This document shows, in pieces, positions 42,479 to 52,153 of a DNA stretch of 64,000 bases. The stretch lies in contig OZ245804.1 in assembly GCA_965228265.1 (NCBI GenBank), positions 1,364,001-1,428,000 on the forward strand, written 5' to 3'. The position numbers and the translations under genes were made by a program. The stretch comes from GCA-2732755 sp965228265. GTDB lineage: Bacteria; Planctomycetota; Phycisphaerae; Phycisphaerales; UBA1924. Under the pieces are notes generated by a model. That model saw only the letters and a list, made by a program, of their open reading frames with translations. It searched no databases and had not been told where the DNA came from. Each line of letters opens with the position of its first letter. The first letter of the stretch is position 1.

Positions 42479-42519
42479 GTACCCTTTGTGTAGAGGAGCG
42501 GGACCCTGACGGAGGCGGC

Positions 42520-44058
42520 ATGAATCTGCAGCAGTTCTTCGATCACTGGTCCATCGTTGAGAACCCCTTCCGGGGGGAGGAAGCGCGCCAGGACGCGGTG
42601 TTTAGCCGGCTCTCGCAGCTTGACGCCGCGGGGAGGCCGCGTGCCGCGCACTCCGACTTCGAGAAAATCATCGGGAGGCTCGAGTACCCGTCCACCTCGA
42701 TCGTCTTCGGCGAGAAGGGCTCGGGCAAGACGGCCATCCGCATGCAGATCGCCAGGCGGATCGCCGAGCACAACAAAGAGCACCCCGAGAAGAAGGTCAT
42801 GCTCGTCGCTTACGACGAGCTCAACACACTGCTGGATCAGTTCCACCAGCGCTACGGCGGCGGGGGGGACATCCAGGACTGCCTCTCACGCATCAGGCTC
42901 GTCGATCACATCGACGGCATCCTGATGCGCAGCGTGCCGGGTGTGGTCGACGGCATCATCGGGGAGACGGCCACCGGGCGCACGCTCGACATGGGCGAGC
43001 ACGTGCGGCGCACCGCCCGGGCCCTCGATCCGACGAGCCGGAAGGACCTGCTGCTGCTGCAGACGCTCTACGACCGGCCTGACCGGGCGCACGAGCGGAC
43101 CGCCAAGCTCCGCCGGGCGCTCCGGCTGCCGATCCCGTTCTCGCGCATGGTCTGGAGCGCTTTGGCTTACGCCGGCTGGCTCCTGCCCGCGGGCGTGCTT
43201 GTCGCGTTCATCCTGATGAACGGCGACTTCGACAACATCTTCTGGCAGGCGCTCTTCTTCGGGTCGGTCCTGGTCTGGTTCGCGTTCCTGCTCAAGCGGG
43301 TGCTCTGGGATGCGTTGACGATGAAGCGTCTCGCGCGGCGCGTGCGTCGGCAGATCCGCTCCTCGACACGGTCCGACCTCAGCTACATCCAGTCGCTCAG
43401 GCAGCTCGACCCCGCTGTGCTGCGCAGCGGCTCGCTCCCGACGAGCGATTCCGACGACACGCGGTACGCGCTGCTGGCGCGGTTCCGTCAGGCGATCGCG
43501 GGCTTCGGATACCAGGCCATCGTTGTGGTCGTCGACCGGGTCGACGAGCCCACGCTCATCAACGGCGACGCCAACCGCATGCGTGCGGTCGTCTGGCCCA
43601 TGTTCAACAACAAGTTCCTCCAGCAGGAGGGGCTTGGCATCAAGATGCTGCTGCCCATCGAGCTGCGCCACGCGCTGTTCAAGGAGTCCTCGAGCTTCTT
43701 CCAGGAAGCACGCCTCGACAAGCAGAACCTCGTCGAGCGGCTGACGTGGTCGGGCCCGACGCTGTACGACCTGTGCGAGGCGAGGCTGGCCGCGTGCCAG
43801 GCCGAGGGTGCCCAGCCGATCGCGCTGCTCGATCTGTTCGCCGAGGATGTGACGAGGCAGGATCTGGTCGATGCGCTCGAGCAGATGCACCAGCCGCGAG
43901 ACGCGTTCAAGTTCTTGTACGCCTGCCTGAACGAGCACTGCTCGAATGTGACGTCGCAGGAGCAGTCGTTCCGCGTGCCGAGGCTCGTGCTTGAGTCGGT
44001 CCGGCGTCAGCAGGCCGAGCGTGTGCAGCAGCTCTACCGGGGCATCGGCCCGGCATGA
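42520..44058 (+). CDS. KAP-like P-loop NTPase with inserted membrane helices
   Basis: The 512 residues start with FFDHWSIVENPFRGEEA, then a Walker A site FGEKGSGKTA (64-72). Two hydrophobic helices (about 208-265, with AYAGWLLPAGVLVAFILM and ALFFGSVLVWFAFLL) interrupt the NTPase domain. A Walker B-like strand QAIVVVVDRVDEP (about 333-345) follows them. Insertion of paired membrane helices inside the P-loop domain is a feature of KAP NTPases, and the ENPF start recalls ExeA-like AAA proteins. It is presumably a membrane-bound ATPase; its role is unknown. Its stop overlaps the ATP-grasp gene (ATGA), implying linked function. Confidence 0.75.
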   Translation: MNLQQFFDHWSIVENPFRGEEARQDAVFSRLSQLDAAGRPRAAHSDFEKIIGRLEYPSTSIVFGEKGSGKTAIRMQIARRIAEHNKEHPEKKVMLVAYDELNTLLDQFHQRYGGGGDIQDCLSRIRLVDHIDGILMRSVPGVVDGIIGETATGRTLDMGEHVRRTARALDPTSRKDLLLLQTLYDRPDRAHERTAKLRRALRLPIPFSRMVWSALAYAGWLLPAGVLVAFILMNGDFDNIFWQALFFGSVLVWFAFLLKRVLWDALTMKRLARRVRRQIRSSTRSDLSYIQSLRQLDPAVLRSGSLPTSDSDDTRYALLARFRQAIAGFGYQAIVVVVDRVDEPTLINGDANRMRAVVWPMFNNKFLQQEGLGIKMLLPIELRHALFKESSSFFQEARLDKQNLVERLTWSGPTLYDLCEARLAACQAEGAQPIALLDLFAEDVTRQDLVDALEQMHQPRDAFKFLYACLNEHCSNVTSQEQSFRVPRLVLESVRRQQAERVQQLYRGIGPA

Positions 44059-44909
44059 GTCGACCCGTGGGTATTGTGACGTGCAAGGTGCTCCCCGAGC
44101 CCGACCCGGACCAGGAACTGATGATGCGCCTGCTCGCGGAAGCGGGCATCGAGGCCAAGCTGTACCCGTGGGACGATGAATCGATCAAGCCGGGCGGGTT
44201 CGAGCTGTGCGTGCTGCGTTCGTGCTGGAACTACCACGACGACGCGGATCTGTTCCTGCAGTGGCTCACGCTCGCCGAGAGCCAGACGCGGGTGGAGAAC
44301 CACCCCGAGATCGTGCGATGGAACATCCACAAACGCTACCTGACCGCGCTCGAGCAGGCGGGCCTGCCGATCGTGCCGACGGTGTTCGTCGATCGCGAGA
44401 ACGAACTCCCGCTCGAAGCGCTGCTCGAGGGCAGGGGCTGGGACGACATCGTCATCAAACCCTCGATCTCCGCTGGCAGCGCCAACACCCGGCGATTCAG
44501 CGCTCAGACGTTCGGTGATGCCGACGCGTTCCTGCTGCACCACACGCCGCACCGCGACATGATGATCCAGCCCTATCTCAAGAGCGTCGAAACCGGCGGC
44601 GAGCGGTCTGTCATCCACATCGACGGCTCGTGCACGCACGTAATCGAGAAAGAGCCGCGCTTCGCCGAGGACGACGAGAGCGTTTCGGACGCAAAGCCGG
44701 TGACCGATGAGGAGCGCGACATGCTGGACCGGGCGCTCACATTGCTCCCGGAGCCCGTCATGTACGCCCGGCTCGACACGATGCGCGCCGCCGACGGCTC
44801 CCGCCTGATCTCCGAGCTCGAACTCATCGAGCCCTCGCTCTTTCTGCTGCAATCCGAGACCGCGCAGAAGGCGTTTGTTGATGCCGTTCAGCATGCACTC
44901 GCGAAGTAG
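44055..44909 (+). CDS. ATP-grasp ligase (RimK/DcsG-like)
   Basis: This 284-residue ATP-grasp protein has the N-terminal segment VLRSCWNYHDDADLFLQWL, the RSxWxY signature of RimK-type ligases related to cycloserine DcsG. IVIKPSISAGSANTRRF is the ATP-binding lysine loop, and the metal/phosphate region is MYARLDTMRAADGSRLISEL with ELELIEPSLFL. These enzymes join a carboxylate to an amine or thiol through an acyl-phosphate. The substrate is unknown. It overlaps the KAP-like NTPase gene by four bases, and a palindromic element follows its stop directly. Confidence 0.85.
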   Translation: MSRPVGIVTCKVLPEPDPDQELMMRLLAEAGIEAKLYPWDDESIKPGGFELCVLRSCWNYHDDADLFLQWLTLAESQTRVENHPEIVRWNIHKRYLTALEQAGLPIVPTVFVDRENELPLEALLEGRGWDDIVIKPSISAGSANTRRFSAQTFGDADAFLLHHTPHRDMMIQPYLKSVETGGERSVIHIDGSCTHVIEKEPRFAEDDESVSDAKPVTDEERDMLDRALTLLPEPVMYARLDTMRAADGSRLISELELIEPSLFLLQSETAQKAFVDAVQHALAK

Positions 44910-44913
44910 GGCA

Positions 44914-45006
44914 GGTGCCACGGGCTGTCCCGAAGGGCAACCCGTACTCTGAGTCCGATCACTTGCGCATCGCACGGCTTGCCGAAGACGGACAAGCCGT
45001 GGCACC
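44914..45006. repeat. palindromic mobile-like element, copy 2 (inverted relative to copy 1)
   Basis: The ends are perfect 10-bp inverted repeats (GGTGCCACGG / CCGTGGCACC). One internal arm (44972-45007) is the exact reverse complement of the first 36 bases of the element at 37075. The other arm keeps only the ACGGGTTGC and CCCGTGG parts, and the centre is unrelated. It lies between the convergent ATP-grasp and UvrD genes, the same context as copy 1. Confidence 0.85.
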
Positions 45007-45020
45007 CGGCGGAGTTCTCG

Positions 45021-47417
45021 TTAATCCAGCGGCTCGAGTCGTGCGTATTCCAGCACCAGTGTCTTGACGCCGCCGGTGCGGAAGTCGATCTTGGCGCGAG
45101 CGTTCGAGCCGCTCGTCACGTTGACAACCTTGCCGACACCGAAGCGAGGGTGTCGGACCATCGCGCCGGCGCGGAGGCCCGAGGCCATCCGGCTGCCCTC
45201 CTTGGCGCGTTGCACCTCGCGTGCGGAGTCATACGAGCGGATCTTCGGGGTCTGCGCGTAGTTGTCTTCCCAGCTCTCGCCGGTGCCTTTGGAGGGGCCA
45301 AAGCCACCCAGCGAATCGGAGCGGTCGACCATGTGCACGTGCTCGGATCCGAGTTCTTCGAGGAATCGGCTGGCGATGGTGCGTTCGGAGATGCCGCGGA
45401 CCGTGCGGTACTTGGCGGCGGTCATGTGCAGGTGCTCCATCGCGCGCGTGATGCCCACGAAGCAGAGCCGGCGTTCCTCTTCGAGTTCCTGGTCCGAGGT
45501 GTGCGCCCGCGAGTGGGGGAGCACGTTCTCCTCGAGCCCGACCATCCCGACGATCGGGAACTCCAGGCCCTTGGCCGCGTGGAGCGTCATGAGCGTGACC
45601 GCGCCTGTTTCCGAATCGACCGCGTCCGCGTCGGCGACCAGCGCGACGGATTCGAGATACGCACGCAGGAGCGAAAGCATGTGCGGCTCGTCAGAGCCCA
45701 CGCCCGCGACGGCCGCGTCGAACTGCATCGGGTCATCCGCGGGGTCGTAGTTCTCTTCAAACTCCGCAGCCGAGGACACGAGCTCGGCGAGGTTGTCGAG
45801 GCGGTCTTCCTCCGCCTCGTTCTTGGCCGCCTGCGCTTTGTAGTGCGATTCCAGCCCGGACTCGGTGATCACACGCTCGGCCAGGTCGCGCAGCGAGCCC
45901 GCGATGCTCGCGCCCATGAAGCTGCCCGCGCCGTTCCAGTGGTCCACGGTCGAGACGAACTCCTTCACCGCGTTCCGTGCGCGGGAGGAGAGCGCCGAGA
46001 TCTCGTCCGCCCGGCGCAGAGCCGCAAAGAGCGAGAGCCCGTGAGCCGCGGCGAAGTTCTGCAGCAGCCCGAGCGCCGCCTTGCCGATGCCGCGTGTGGG
46101 CGTATTGATGACGCGCAGGAGCGAGACGTCGTCGTCCGCGTTCGCCACGACGCGCAGGTAGGCCAGGGCGGTCTTGATCTCCTCACGCTGATAGAAGGCC
46201 GTCCCCCGGACAACGACGTAGGGCACCTGCGCGCGGCGCAGCTGATCCTCGACCACGCGGGACAACGCGTTCGTGCGGTAGAAGACGGCGCAGTCGTTCC
46301 AGGAAAGAGGCCTGTCGCCGTCGGCGCTTTTCTGGATCAGGTCGCGCATCCAGTCGGTGATGATCTCCGCCTCGTGGCGTTCGTCGCGGCAGAGCGTCAC
46401 GGTCACGCGTTCGCCGCCCGGGCGCTTCGTGAACAGGTCCTTGTGCTTGCGCTGCTTGTTGTTGCGGATGAGAGTGTCGGCGATACTCAGGATCGGAGCC
46501 GTTGAGCGGAAGTTCTCACCCAGCGGGATGACGCGGGCGCCCTGGAAGCGTTCCTCAAAGTCGAGGATGTTGGAGATGTCCGCGCCCCGCCAGCCGTAGA
46601 TCGCCTGGTCCGGGTCGCCCACGACAAAGATGTTGGGCTTGGCGCCGCGTTCCTCGGGGGTGCCGGCCAGGAGCGAGGCGATCTCGAACTGCGCGCGGTT
46701 CGTGTCCTGATACTCGTCGATCAGCATCCACTGCCAGCGTTCCTGGCATTCGCGCCTCACCTCGGCGTGCTCACGCAGCAGCTTGGCGGTCAGCAGGAGC
46801 AGGTCGTCGAAGTCCACCGCGCCGGCTTTCTTTAGGCCGCGCTGGTAGGCGGTGTAGATCTTGGCGATGTTGCGTGTCGAGAAGTCCATCGCCGAGGCGG
46901 CGAACATCTCCGCGTCGATGAGCTGGTTCTTCGCGTTGCTGATGACGCTCAGGACCTGCCTGGGCGGGAAGTTGCTTGTCGAGAGATCGAGCTCCCCGAT
47001 CAGGCGTTTGACGAGCGCCTGCTGGTCCGACGAGTCGTAGATCGAGTAGTCCGGATTCAGACCGAGCACCTCGGCGTACCGGCGCAGGAGGCGGGCGCAC
47101 AGGCTGTGGAACGTCGTGACCACGAGCCCACGCGCGTATCGGCCTTCGTTGCCGGGCGAGGCGATGACCTTGTCGATGCGCTCGCGCATCTCGGCGGCGG
47201 CTTTGTTCGTGAACGTCAGCGCCAGGATCGACCAGGCGGGCACACCCTGCTCGATGAGGTACGCGATCCGCCTTGTGATGACGCGCGTCTTGCCCGAACC
47301 GGCCGCGGCGAGCACGAGCACGGGGCCCTCCAGCGCCGAGGCCGCGGCGCGTTGCGATTCTGTCAACCCCTCCAGGAGAGGCGACCCGTTCTGTGTCTTC
47401 TCGTCGAGTTCGGGCAT
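45021..47417 (-). CDS. uvrD: UvrD/PcrA-type DNA helicase
   Basis: This 798-residue superfamily 1 3'-5' helicase of nucleotide-excision and mismatch repair has Q-motif GLTESQRAAA, Walker A AAAGSGKT (37-44), Ia LTFTNKAAAEMRERI, II LIDEYQDTN, III VVGDPDQAIYGWRGAD, IV LGENFRSTAPIL, V TLHAAKGLEFP and VI EERRLCFVGITRAM. The C-terminal 50 residues (VRHPRFGVGKVVNVTSG ... LEYARLEPLD) form the Tudor-like RNA polymerase-binding domain of PcrA. It is convergent with the ATP-grasp gene and lies with uvrA and uvrB in the same window. Confidence 0.95.
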   Translation of the reverse strand: MPELDEKTQNGSPLLEGLTESQRAAASALEGPVLVLAAAGSGKTRVITRRIAYLIEQGVPAWSILALTFTNKAAAEMRERIDKVIASPGNEGRYARGLVVTTFHSLCARLLRRYAEVLGLNPDYSIYDSSDQQALVKRLIGELDLSTSNFPPRQVLSVISNAKNQLIDAEMFAASAMDFSTRNIAKIYTAYQRGLKKAGAVDFDDLLLLTAKLLREHAEVRRECQERWQWMLIDEYQDTNRAQFEIASLLAGTPEERGAKPNIFVVGDPDQAIYGWRGADISNILDFEERFQGARVIPLGENFRSTAPILSIADTLIRNNKQRKHKDLFTKRPGGERVTVTLCRDERHEAEIITDWMRDLIQKSADGDRPLSWNDCAVFYRTNALSRVVEDQLRRAQVPYVVVRGTAFYQREEIKTALAYLRVVANADDDVSLLRVINTPTRGIGKAALGLLQNFAAAHGLSLFAALRRADEISALSSRARNAVKEFVSTVDHWNGAGSFMGASIAGSLRDLAERVITESGLESHYKAQAAKNEAEEDRLDNLAELVSSAAEFEENYDPADDPMQFDAAVAGVGSDEPHMLSLLRAYLESVALVADADAVDSETGAVTLMTLHAAKGLEFPIVGMVGLEENVLPHSRAHTSDQELEEERRLCFVGITRAMEHLHMTAAKYRTVRGISERTIASRFLEELGSEHVHMVDRSDSLGGFGPSKGTGESWEDNYAQTPKIRSYDSAREVQRAKEGSRMASGLRAGAMVRHPRFGVGKVVNVTSGSNARAKIDFRTGGVKTLVLEYARLEPLD

Positions 47418-47436
47418 CGGGGGAGCGTAGGTGTGA

Positions 47437-49359
47437 TCAGGCCTTGCCGGCGACGTGCGGCGTGGTCGCCGAGCGCGTAATCAACGCCACGCTGTCGGGA
47501 AGCATCGAGGCCACCCGGCTCACGACGTCCACGTCCAGCTTCCGGGCGAAGAACGAGCGCTGCGTCTTACCCATGATCAGCGTGTCGCACCCGTGCGTCA
47601 CGGTGTAGTCCAGGATCTCCTCGGTGATCTCAGGGCTCGTGACATAGATCGGAACGAAGGGCACGCCCGCCTCGCGCGCCAGCACAGCCGTCGTCCCGAG
47701 CGCTTCCTGAGCCTGCGGGTCCTCGGCGACATTGGGCACCCGGCCCGGCGTGATGTCCATCACACGCAGCGAGCGGACATAGATCGCGTACAGCGTCGCG
47801 CCGCGGCGTTTGGCCAGGTCGACGGCGAACTCCGACTGGTTGCGACCTCTCGCCGCCAGCATGATCGCGGGCTTGCTCGCGTCGATCTGGATCGTCGGCT
47901 TCTCAAGCTCCGAGAGCCAGCCGGTCTCGGGCGCTGCCAGAGGCTCAACGACCCGGGCCTTCTGCTTGGAGAGCACCCACCGCGAGCCGAGCGCCACAGC
48001 GATGAGCCCGCCGCTGAATGCCGTCGAGATCCACTGCGTCACACCGATCGTGACCGAGACCGCCAGCAAGAAGATCGCGATTGCGGCGATCCCCGTCCGG
48101 CTGAGCTTGCTGATCTTCAGTTCTTTGTTGAGCGCGACGGAGCTCATCGTCACCGTGATCGCGCCGCACACGCCGAGCACGTAGAGCTTGGCGAGCACCG
48201 TGACGTCCTGCTCGATGATCAGCACGCCCGCGGGTATCACGAGCGACACGATCAGCCCTACCCAGGGCACGCCGGAGTAGTTGAGCTTGGTCAGCTTGTG
48301 CGGGAGCTCCTTGTCCTGCGCCATCGCAAAGAGCACCGAGACCATCGCCATGATCGCGGTGTTCGTTGCGCTCAGGAGCAGGAGCCCGAAGGCGATGCCC
48401 GCGACGTTGCCCGCGACCACGCCCGCGTGCTCGCCGAACATTTTCTCGCCGCTCTCGCTGGCGATGACGCGCATCGAGGCGTTGGTGTACTTCTCGACTT
48501 CTTTCTCGACCTGGTCGAGCTTGGCCTGGGGAATCTCGCCCGATTCGACGCGGGCCTCGTAGTGCTCGAGCTGGTGGATGTGCGGCTCGTGGGTGTCGGC
48601 GAGCGATCGGCCGTCGACGGTGTAGCTCAGCCCCGCAAGCGCCAGCCCGAAGAACATGTTGAGCGCGACCACCTCGATCGTGACGGGCCAGATGGTTTTC
48701 TTGGCCGTCTTCTCGACGGGGTGGTTCATAAGGCCCGTCATGTTGGCGACGGCCTCGACCCCCGCCAGCGCCAGGCAGATACCCGTAAAGGCGATCCAGA
48801 TCTCGGAGGGGCTGCTCTCGCGGATGAACGAGAACTCGATCGTGCCCAGGCCCTTGACGAAGAACGGGATCGAGAGCACCGCCATCACCGCGCAGACGCC
48901 GAGCGCGACAAAGGCCACGATGAGCGCGAACCGGCCCGCCGCCCGGGCACCGAACCAGTTGATGAGCCCCACGAAGGCGAGCGTGACGAGCGAGAGCGGG
49001 ACGGTCAGCCAGTGGGGGGTGCCGAAGTAGTGGAAGGCCTCCACGACGCTGATCGCCGCGGTCATGATGTAGCCCGAGAGCAGGAGCGTTGAGCCGATGA
49101 CCGAAAGCGTCGGGCTCAGCTGGCGGGCCGCGGTGTAGACACCTCCACCGTCCGGAAACGCTTTGCAGACAATGGTGTATGCCCAGCTGACAGCGATCAT
49201 GAGCAGGCCGATGGCGGCCAGGTAGAGCACACTCGCGTGGGCTGTGTACAGAAAGGCCAGACCCAGGACATAGAGCCTGCTGGTGCCCCAGTCGCCGTAG
49301 AGCAGCGGTCCCGCGTGGAACCACTTGAGGTTTCTTGGTCTGGATTCGGTAACGAGCAT
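47437..49359 (-). CDS. APC-superfamily permease with C-terminal USP domain
   Basis: The 640 residues comprise about twelve membrane helices of the amino acid-polyamine-organocation type (GVYTAARQLSPTLSVIGSTL; AGVEAVANMTGLMNHPVEKT), followed by a cytoplasmic universal-stress-protein-like domain of about 140 residues (PAIMLAARGRNQSEFAVDLA ... GCDTLIMGKTQRSFFARKL). A charged extramembrane loop of about 60 residues (about 255-315, rich in Glu, His and Lys) interrupts the transporter core. The substrate is unknown, probably an amino acid or other cation-coupled solute. USP tails often bind ATP and may gate transport. Confidence 0.87.
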   Translation of the reverse strand: MLVTESRPRNLKWFHAGPLLYGDWGTSRLYVLGLAFLYTAHASVLYLAAIGLLMIAVSWAYTIVCKAFPDGGGVYTAARQLSPTLSVIGSTLLLSGYIMTAAISVVEAFHYFGTPHWLTVPLSLVTLAFVGLINWFGARAAGRFALIVAFVALGVCAVMAVLSIPFFVKGLGTIEFSFIRESSPSEIWIAFTGICLALAGVEAVANMTGLMNHPVEKTAKKTIWPVTIEVVALNMFFGLALAGLSYTVDGRSLADTHEPHIHQLEHYEARVESGEIPQAKLDQVEKEVEKYTNASMRVIASESGEKMFGEHAGVVAGNVAGIAFGLLLLSATNTAIMAMVSVLFAMAQDKELPHKLTKLNYSGVPWVGLIVSLVIPAGVLIIEQDVTVLAKLYVLGVCGAITVTMSSVALNKELKISKLSRTGIAAIAIFLLAVSVTIGVTQWISTAFSGGLIAVALGSRWVLSKQKARVVEPLAAPETGWLSELEKPTIQIDASKPAIMLAARGRNQSEFAVDLAKRRGATLYAIYVRSLRVMDITPGRVPNVAEDPQAQEALGTTAVLAREAGVPFVPIYVTSPEITEEILDYTVTHGCDTLIMGKTQRSFFARKLDVDVVSRVASMLPDSVALITRSATTPHVAGKA

Positions 49360-49512
49360 CGTCGCTGAGGGGCCTTTCGCTCGGGGCGGGAGTATAGAGC
49401 CCCGGACCGATGGATCCGACCGGGCCTTTCGGACGGACTAAGCTTTGACAGCCCTATGCGATCTCGGTAGCTTGGGCATCAGCGAGAGCTTCAACCGCGC
49501 ACTCGGACGACA

Positions 49513-50868
49513 ATGGCACCAAACAACGGCAACCTTGAAGACACCTCTCCCATGAAGGACCCCTCGGGGAAGACCCGACCCGTGCCCGCGCCCACCGTGG
49601 CCGAGGCCGAGGAGGCCATCCACGAGGCGGCCAAGGGCAACACCAACATCGACACCCTCGTCGGTCGGCTGGTCATCGACCAGGGACTGGCGACACAGGA
49701 CGAGGTTCAGCACTGCCTCGAGCAGGCCAACCAGCTCCGCACCGAGGCCAACCAGGCCTCGCTTGTCCAGATCCTCGTTGACAACCAGTACGTCACCCAG
49801 CGTCAGATCGCCCGCCTCCGCCGGATCATCGAGGCCGAGCGATCGGGTCAGAAGATCCCCGGCTTCCGCATTCTCGGCAAGCTCGGCGCCGGCGCGATGG
49901 CGACGGTCTTCAAGGCCAACCAGCTCTCGCTCGATCGGACCGTGGCGATCAAGGTTCTGCCCCGCAAGTTCAGCGACAACCCGCAGTTCATCGAGCGCTT
50001 CTACGCCGAGGGACGGGCCGCCGCGTCGCTCAACCACCCCAACATCGTGCAGGCCTTCGACGTGGGCAAGGCGGGCGAGTTCCACTACTTCGTGATGGAA
50101 TACGTCGACGGGCGCACCGTCTACGACGACATCACCAAGCAGAAGCGATTCGCCGAGAAGGACGCCATCGAGGTCATCATGCAGGTCGCCGAGGCGCTCC
50201 TGCACGCCCACGAGAAGGGCCTGATCCACCGCGACGTGAAGCCCAAGAACGTCATGATCACGAAGGATGGCGTCGTCAAGCTCGCCGACATGGGCCTCGC
50301 CCGCGCCGTCTCCGACAAAGAAGCAGCCGAGGCCGAGGCGGGCAAAGCCTTCGGCACGCCGTACTACATCTCCCCCGAGCAGATCCGCGGCGAGCGCGAG
50401 ATCGGGCCGCCCGCCGACATCTACTCGCTCGGCGCGACCTTCTACCACATGGTCACCGGGGCAGTCCCATTCGAGGGCAAGAACCCCTCAGCCGTCATGC
50501 ACAAGCATCTCAAGGCCGAGCTTGTCCCCCCTGATCATGTGAATCCGAAGCTTTCCGCGGGCGTCTCTGAGATCATCGAGATGATGATGGCCAAGAGCCC
50601 GAAGAGCCGGTACCAGTCCTGCAAGGACCTGCTGATCGACCTTCGGGCGGTGCACAAAGGCGAGCAGCCCCCCCTGGCCCACAAGGACATCCTTGGTGAG
50701 GCGGATCTGGCGGCCGTGGCAGCCGCTGAGGCCTCCGCCGAGACCGAGATCCCCGTCGATCAGAGCCGGGGCCAGGATGTGCGTCCTTGGCTGATGACCG
50801 CGTTCATCGTCACCCTCTGCGTGGCCCTGATGAGCCTGCTGACCAATATCATCCTCATCGCCAAATGA
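49513..50868 (+). CDS. membrane-anchored Ser/Thr protein kinase (PknB-like)
   Basis: The 451 residues have an N-terminal helical module of about 100 residues (VGRLVIDQGLATQDEVQHCL ... LVDNQYVTQRQIARLRRI), common in planctomycete kinases. The kinase domain follows: LGKLGAGAMATVFKA, catalytic Lys147 in VAIKVLP, HRD Asp241 in IHRDVKPKNVMI, DMG in place of DFG in KLADMGLAR, and FGTPYYISPEQIRGE. A C-terminal membrane helix comes last (about 425-448). The kinase domain is cytoplasmic and almost nothing protrudes outside, so it is not a classical PASTA receptor. It is divergent from the APC permease. Confidence 0.93.
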   Translation: MAPNNGNLEDTSPMKDPSGKTRPVPAPTVAEAEEAIHEAAKGNTNIDTLVGRLVIDQGLATQDEVQHCLEQANQLRTEANQASLVQILVDNQYVTQRQIARLRRIIEAERSGQKIPGFRILGKLGAGAMATVFKANQLSLDRTVAIKVLPRKFSDNPQFIERFYAEGRAAASLNHPNIVQAFDVGKAGEFHYFVMEYVDGRTVYDDITKQKRFAEKDAIEVIMQVAEALLHAHEKGLIHRDVKPKNVMITKDGVVKLADMGLARAVSDKEAAEAEAGKAFGTPYYISPEQIRGEREIGPPADIYSLGATFYHMVTGAVPFEGKNPSAVMHKHLKAELVPPDHVNPKLSAGVSEIIEMMMAKSPKSRYQSCKDLLIDLRAVHKGEQPPLAHKDILGEADLAAVAAAEASAETEIPVDQSRGQDVRPWLMTAFIVTLCVALMSLLTNIILIAK

Positions 50869-51198
50869 CGATCGGTGCCGCCCCACACGGGTTTTCCTTG
50901 TCGGACTGGGCCCCGGGGCTTACCATTTGGCAGATGAGAAGGCCGACGCCTGAACATACTCCTACCGTCTATCACCCGTCTGCGTGGTGCACGCAGTCGG
51001 TTTGCCGCTCTTCATGATCCGCGGCTTCGCACATGTCGATGTCATTTCTGAACTCATCGCATCGGGCGCTGCTCCGGTGCGTCAATTGTCCGCGCCGTGA
51101 ATCGGCGCATTGATCAAGCCTGAACGCAGACCCCCGGCGCCGATGGTCGCCGCTGCCGGGGATTCTGGAACCGCAGCGACCAAATCGGAGAAAGACTC
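50869..51198. other. untranslated region before infC
   Basis: This 330-bp gap between the kinase gene and infC has no convincing coding frame. Near its end a GC-rich hairpin (CCCCGGC at 51132-51138 with GCCGGGG at 51155-51161) precedes the infC Shine-Dalgarno. The region should hold the infC promoter and a leader, possibly regulatory, but no defined leader class (for example an L20 leader) could be identified by eye. Confidence 0.5.

Positions 51199-51201
<3 letters not shown>
51187..51201 (+). promoter_or_regulatory. Shine-Dalgarno and AUC start codon of infC
   Basis: GGAGA at 51187-51191 is spaced 7 nt from an in-frame ATC at 51199. The frame is open upstream to a TGA at 51121 but contains no ATG, GTG or TTG before the internal ATG at 51259. 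The residues from this ATC (ARRHFFRDAGPVKRTRVNH) look like a normal IF-3 N-terminus. Non-AUG starts on infC are known to mediate IF-3 autoregulation. Confidence 0.75.
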
Positions 51202-52002
<801 letters not shown>

Positions 52003-52034
52003 CACAAAGCATTAGATACCAAGCACGAGGTATG

Positions 52035-52066
52035 AGGCACTGGGAGTACATTCCCGGTGCCTTTTC
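52035..52066 (+). terminator. intrinsic terminator after infC
   Basis: An 11-bp stem (AGGCACTGGGA with TCCCGGTGCCT, one G-T pair) has a 6-nt loop and runs straight into TTTT. It lies 33 bp after the infC stop and ends that transcript. Because rpmI and rplT do not follow, infC here is apparently monocistronic. Confidence 0.85.
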
Positions 52067-52076
52067 CATTTCGGGT

Positions 52077-52153
52077 ATGCCCAATGCCCAATGCCCAATG
52101 CCCAATACCTAATGCCTAGTGCCCAATGCCTAGTGCCTAGTGCCTAATGCCTA
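52077..52153. repeat. heptamer tandem repeat between infC and the MacB-type permease gene
   Basis: Eleven consecutive 7-bp units of the form (A/G)T(G/A)CC(C/T)A: ATGCCCA four times, then ATACCTA, ATGCCTA, GTGCCCA, ATGCCTA, GTGCCTA, GTGCCTA and ATGCCTA. The array runs through the stop codon of the minus-strand permease gene (TAG, complement of 52151-52153). Point differences among units show that it is drifting. No protein is encoded. Confidence 0.9.
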
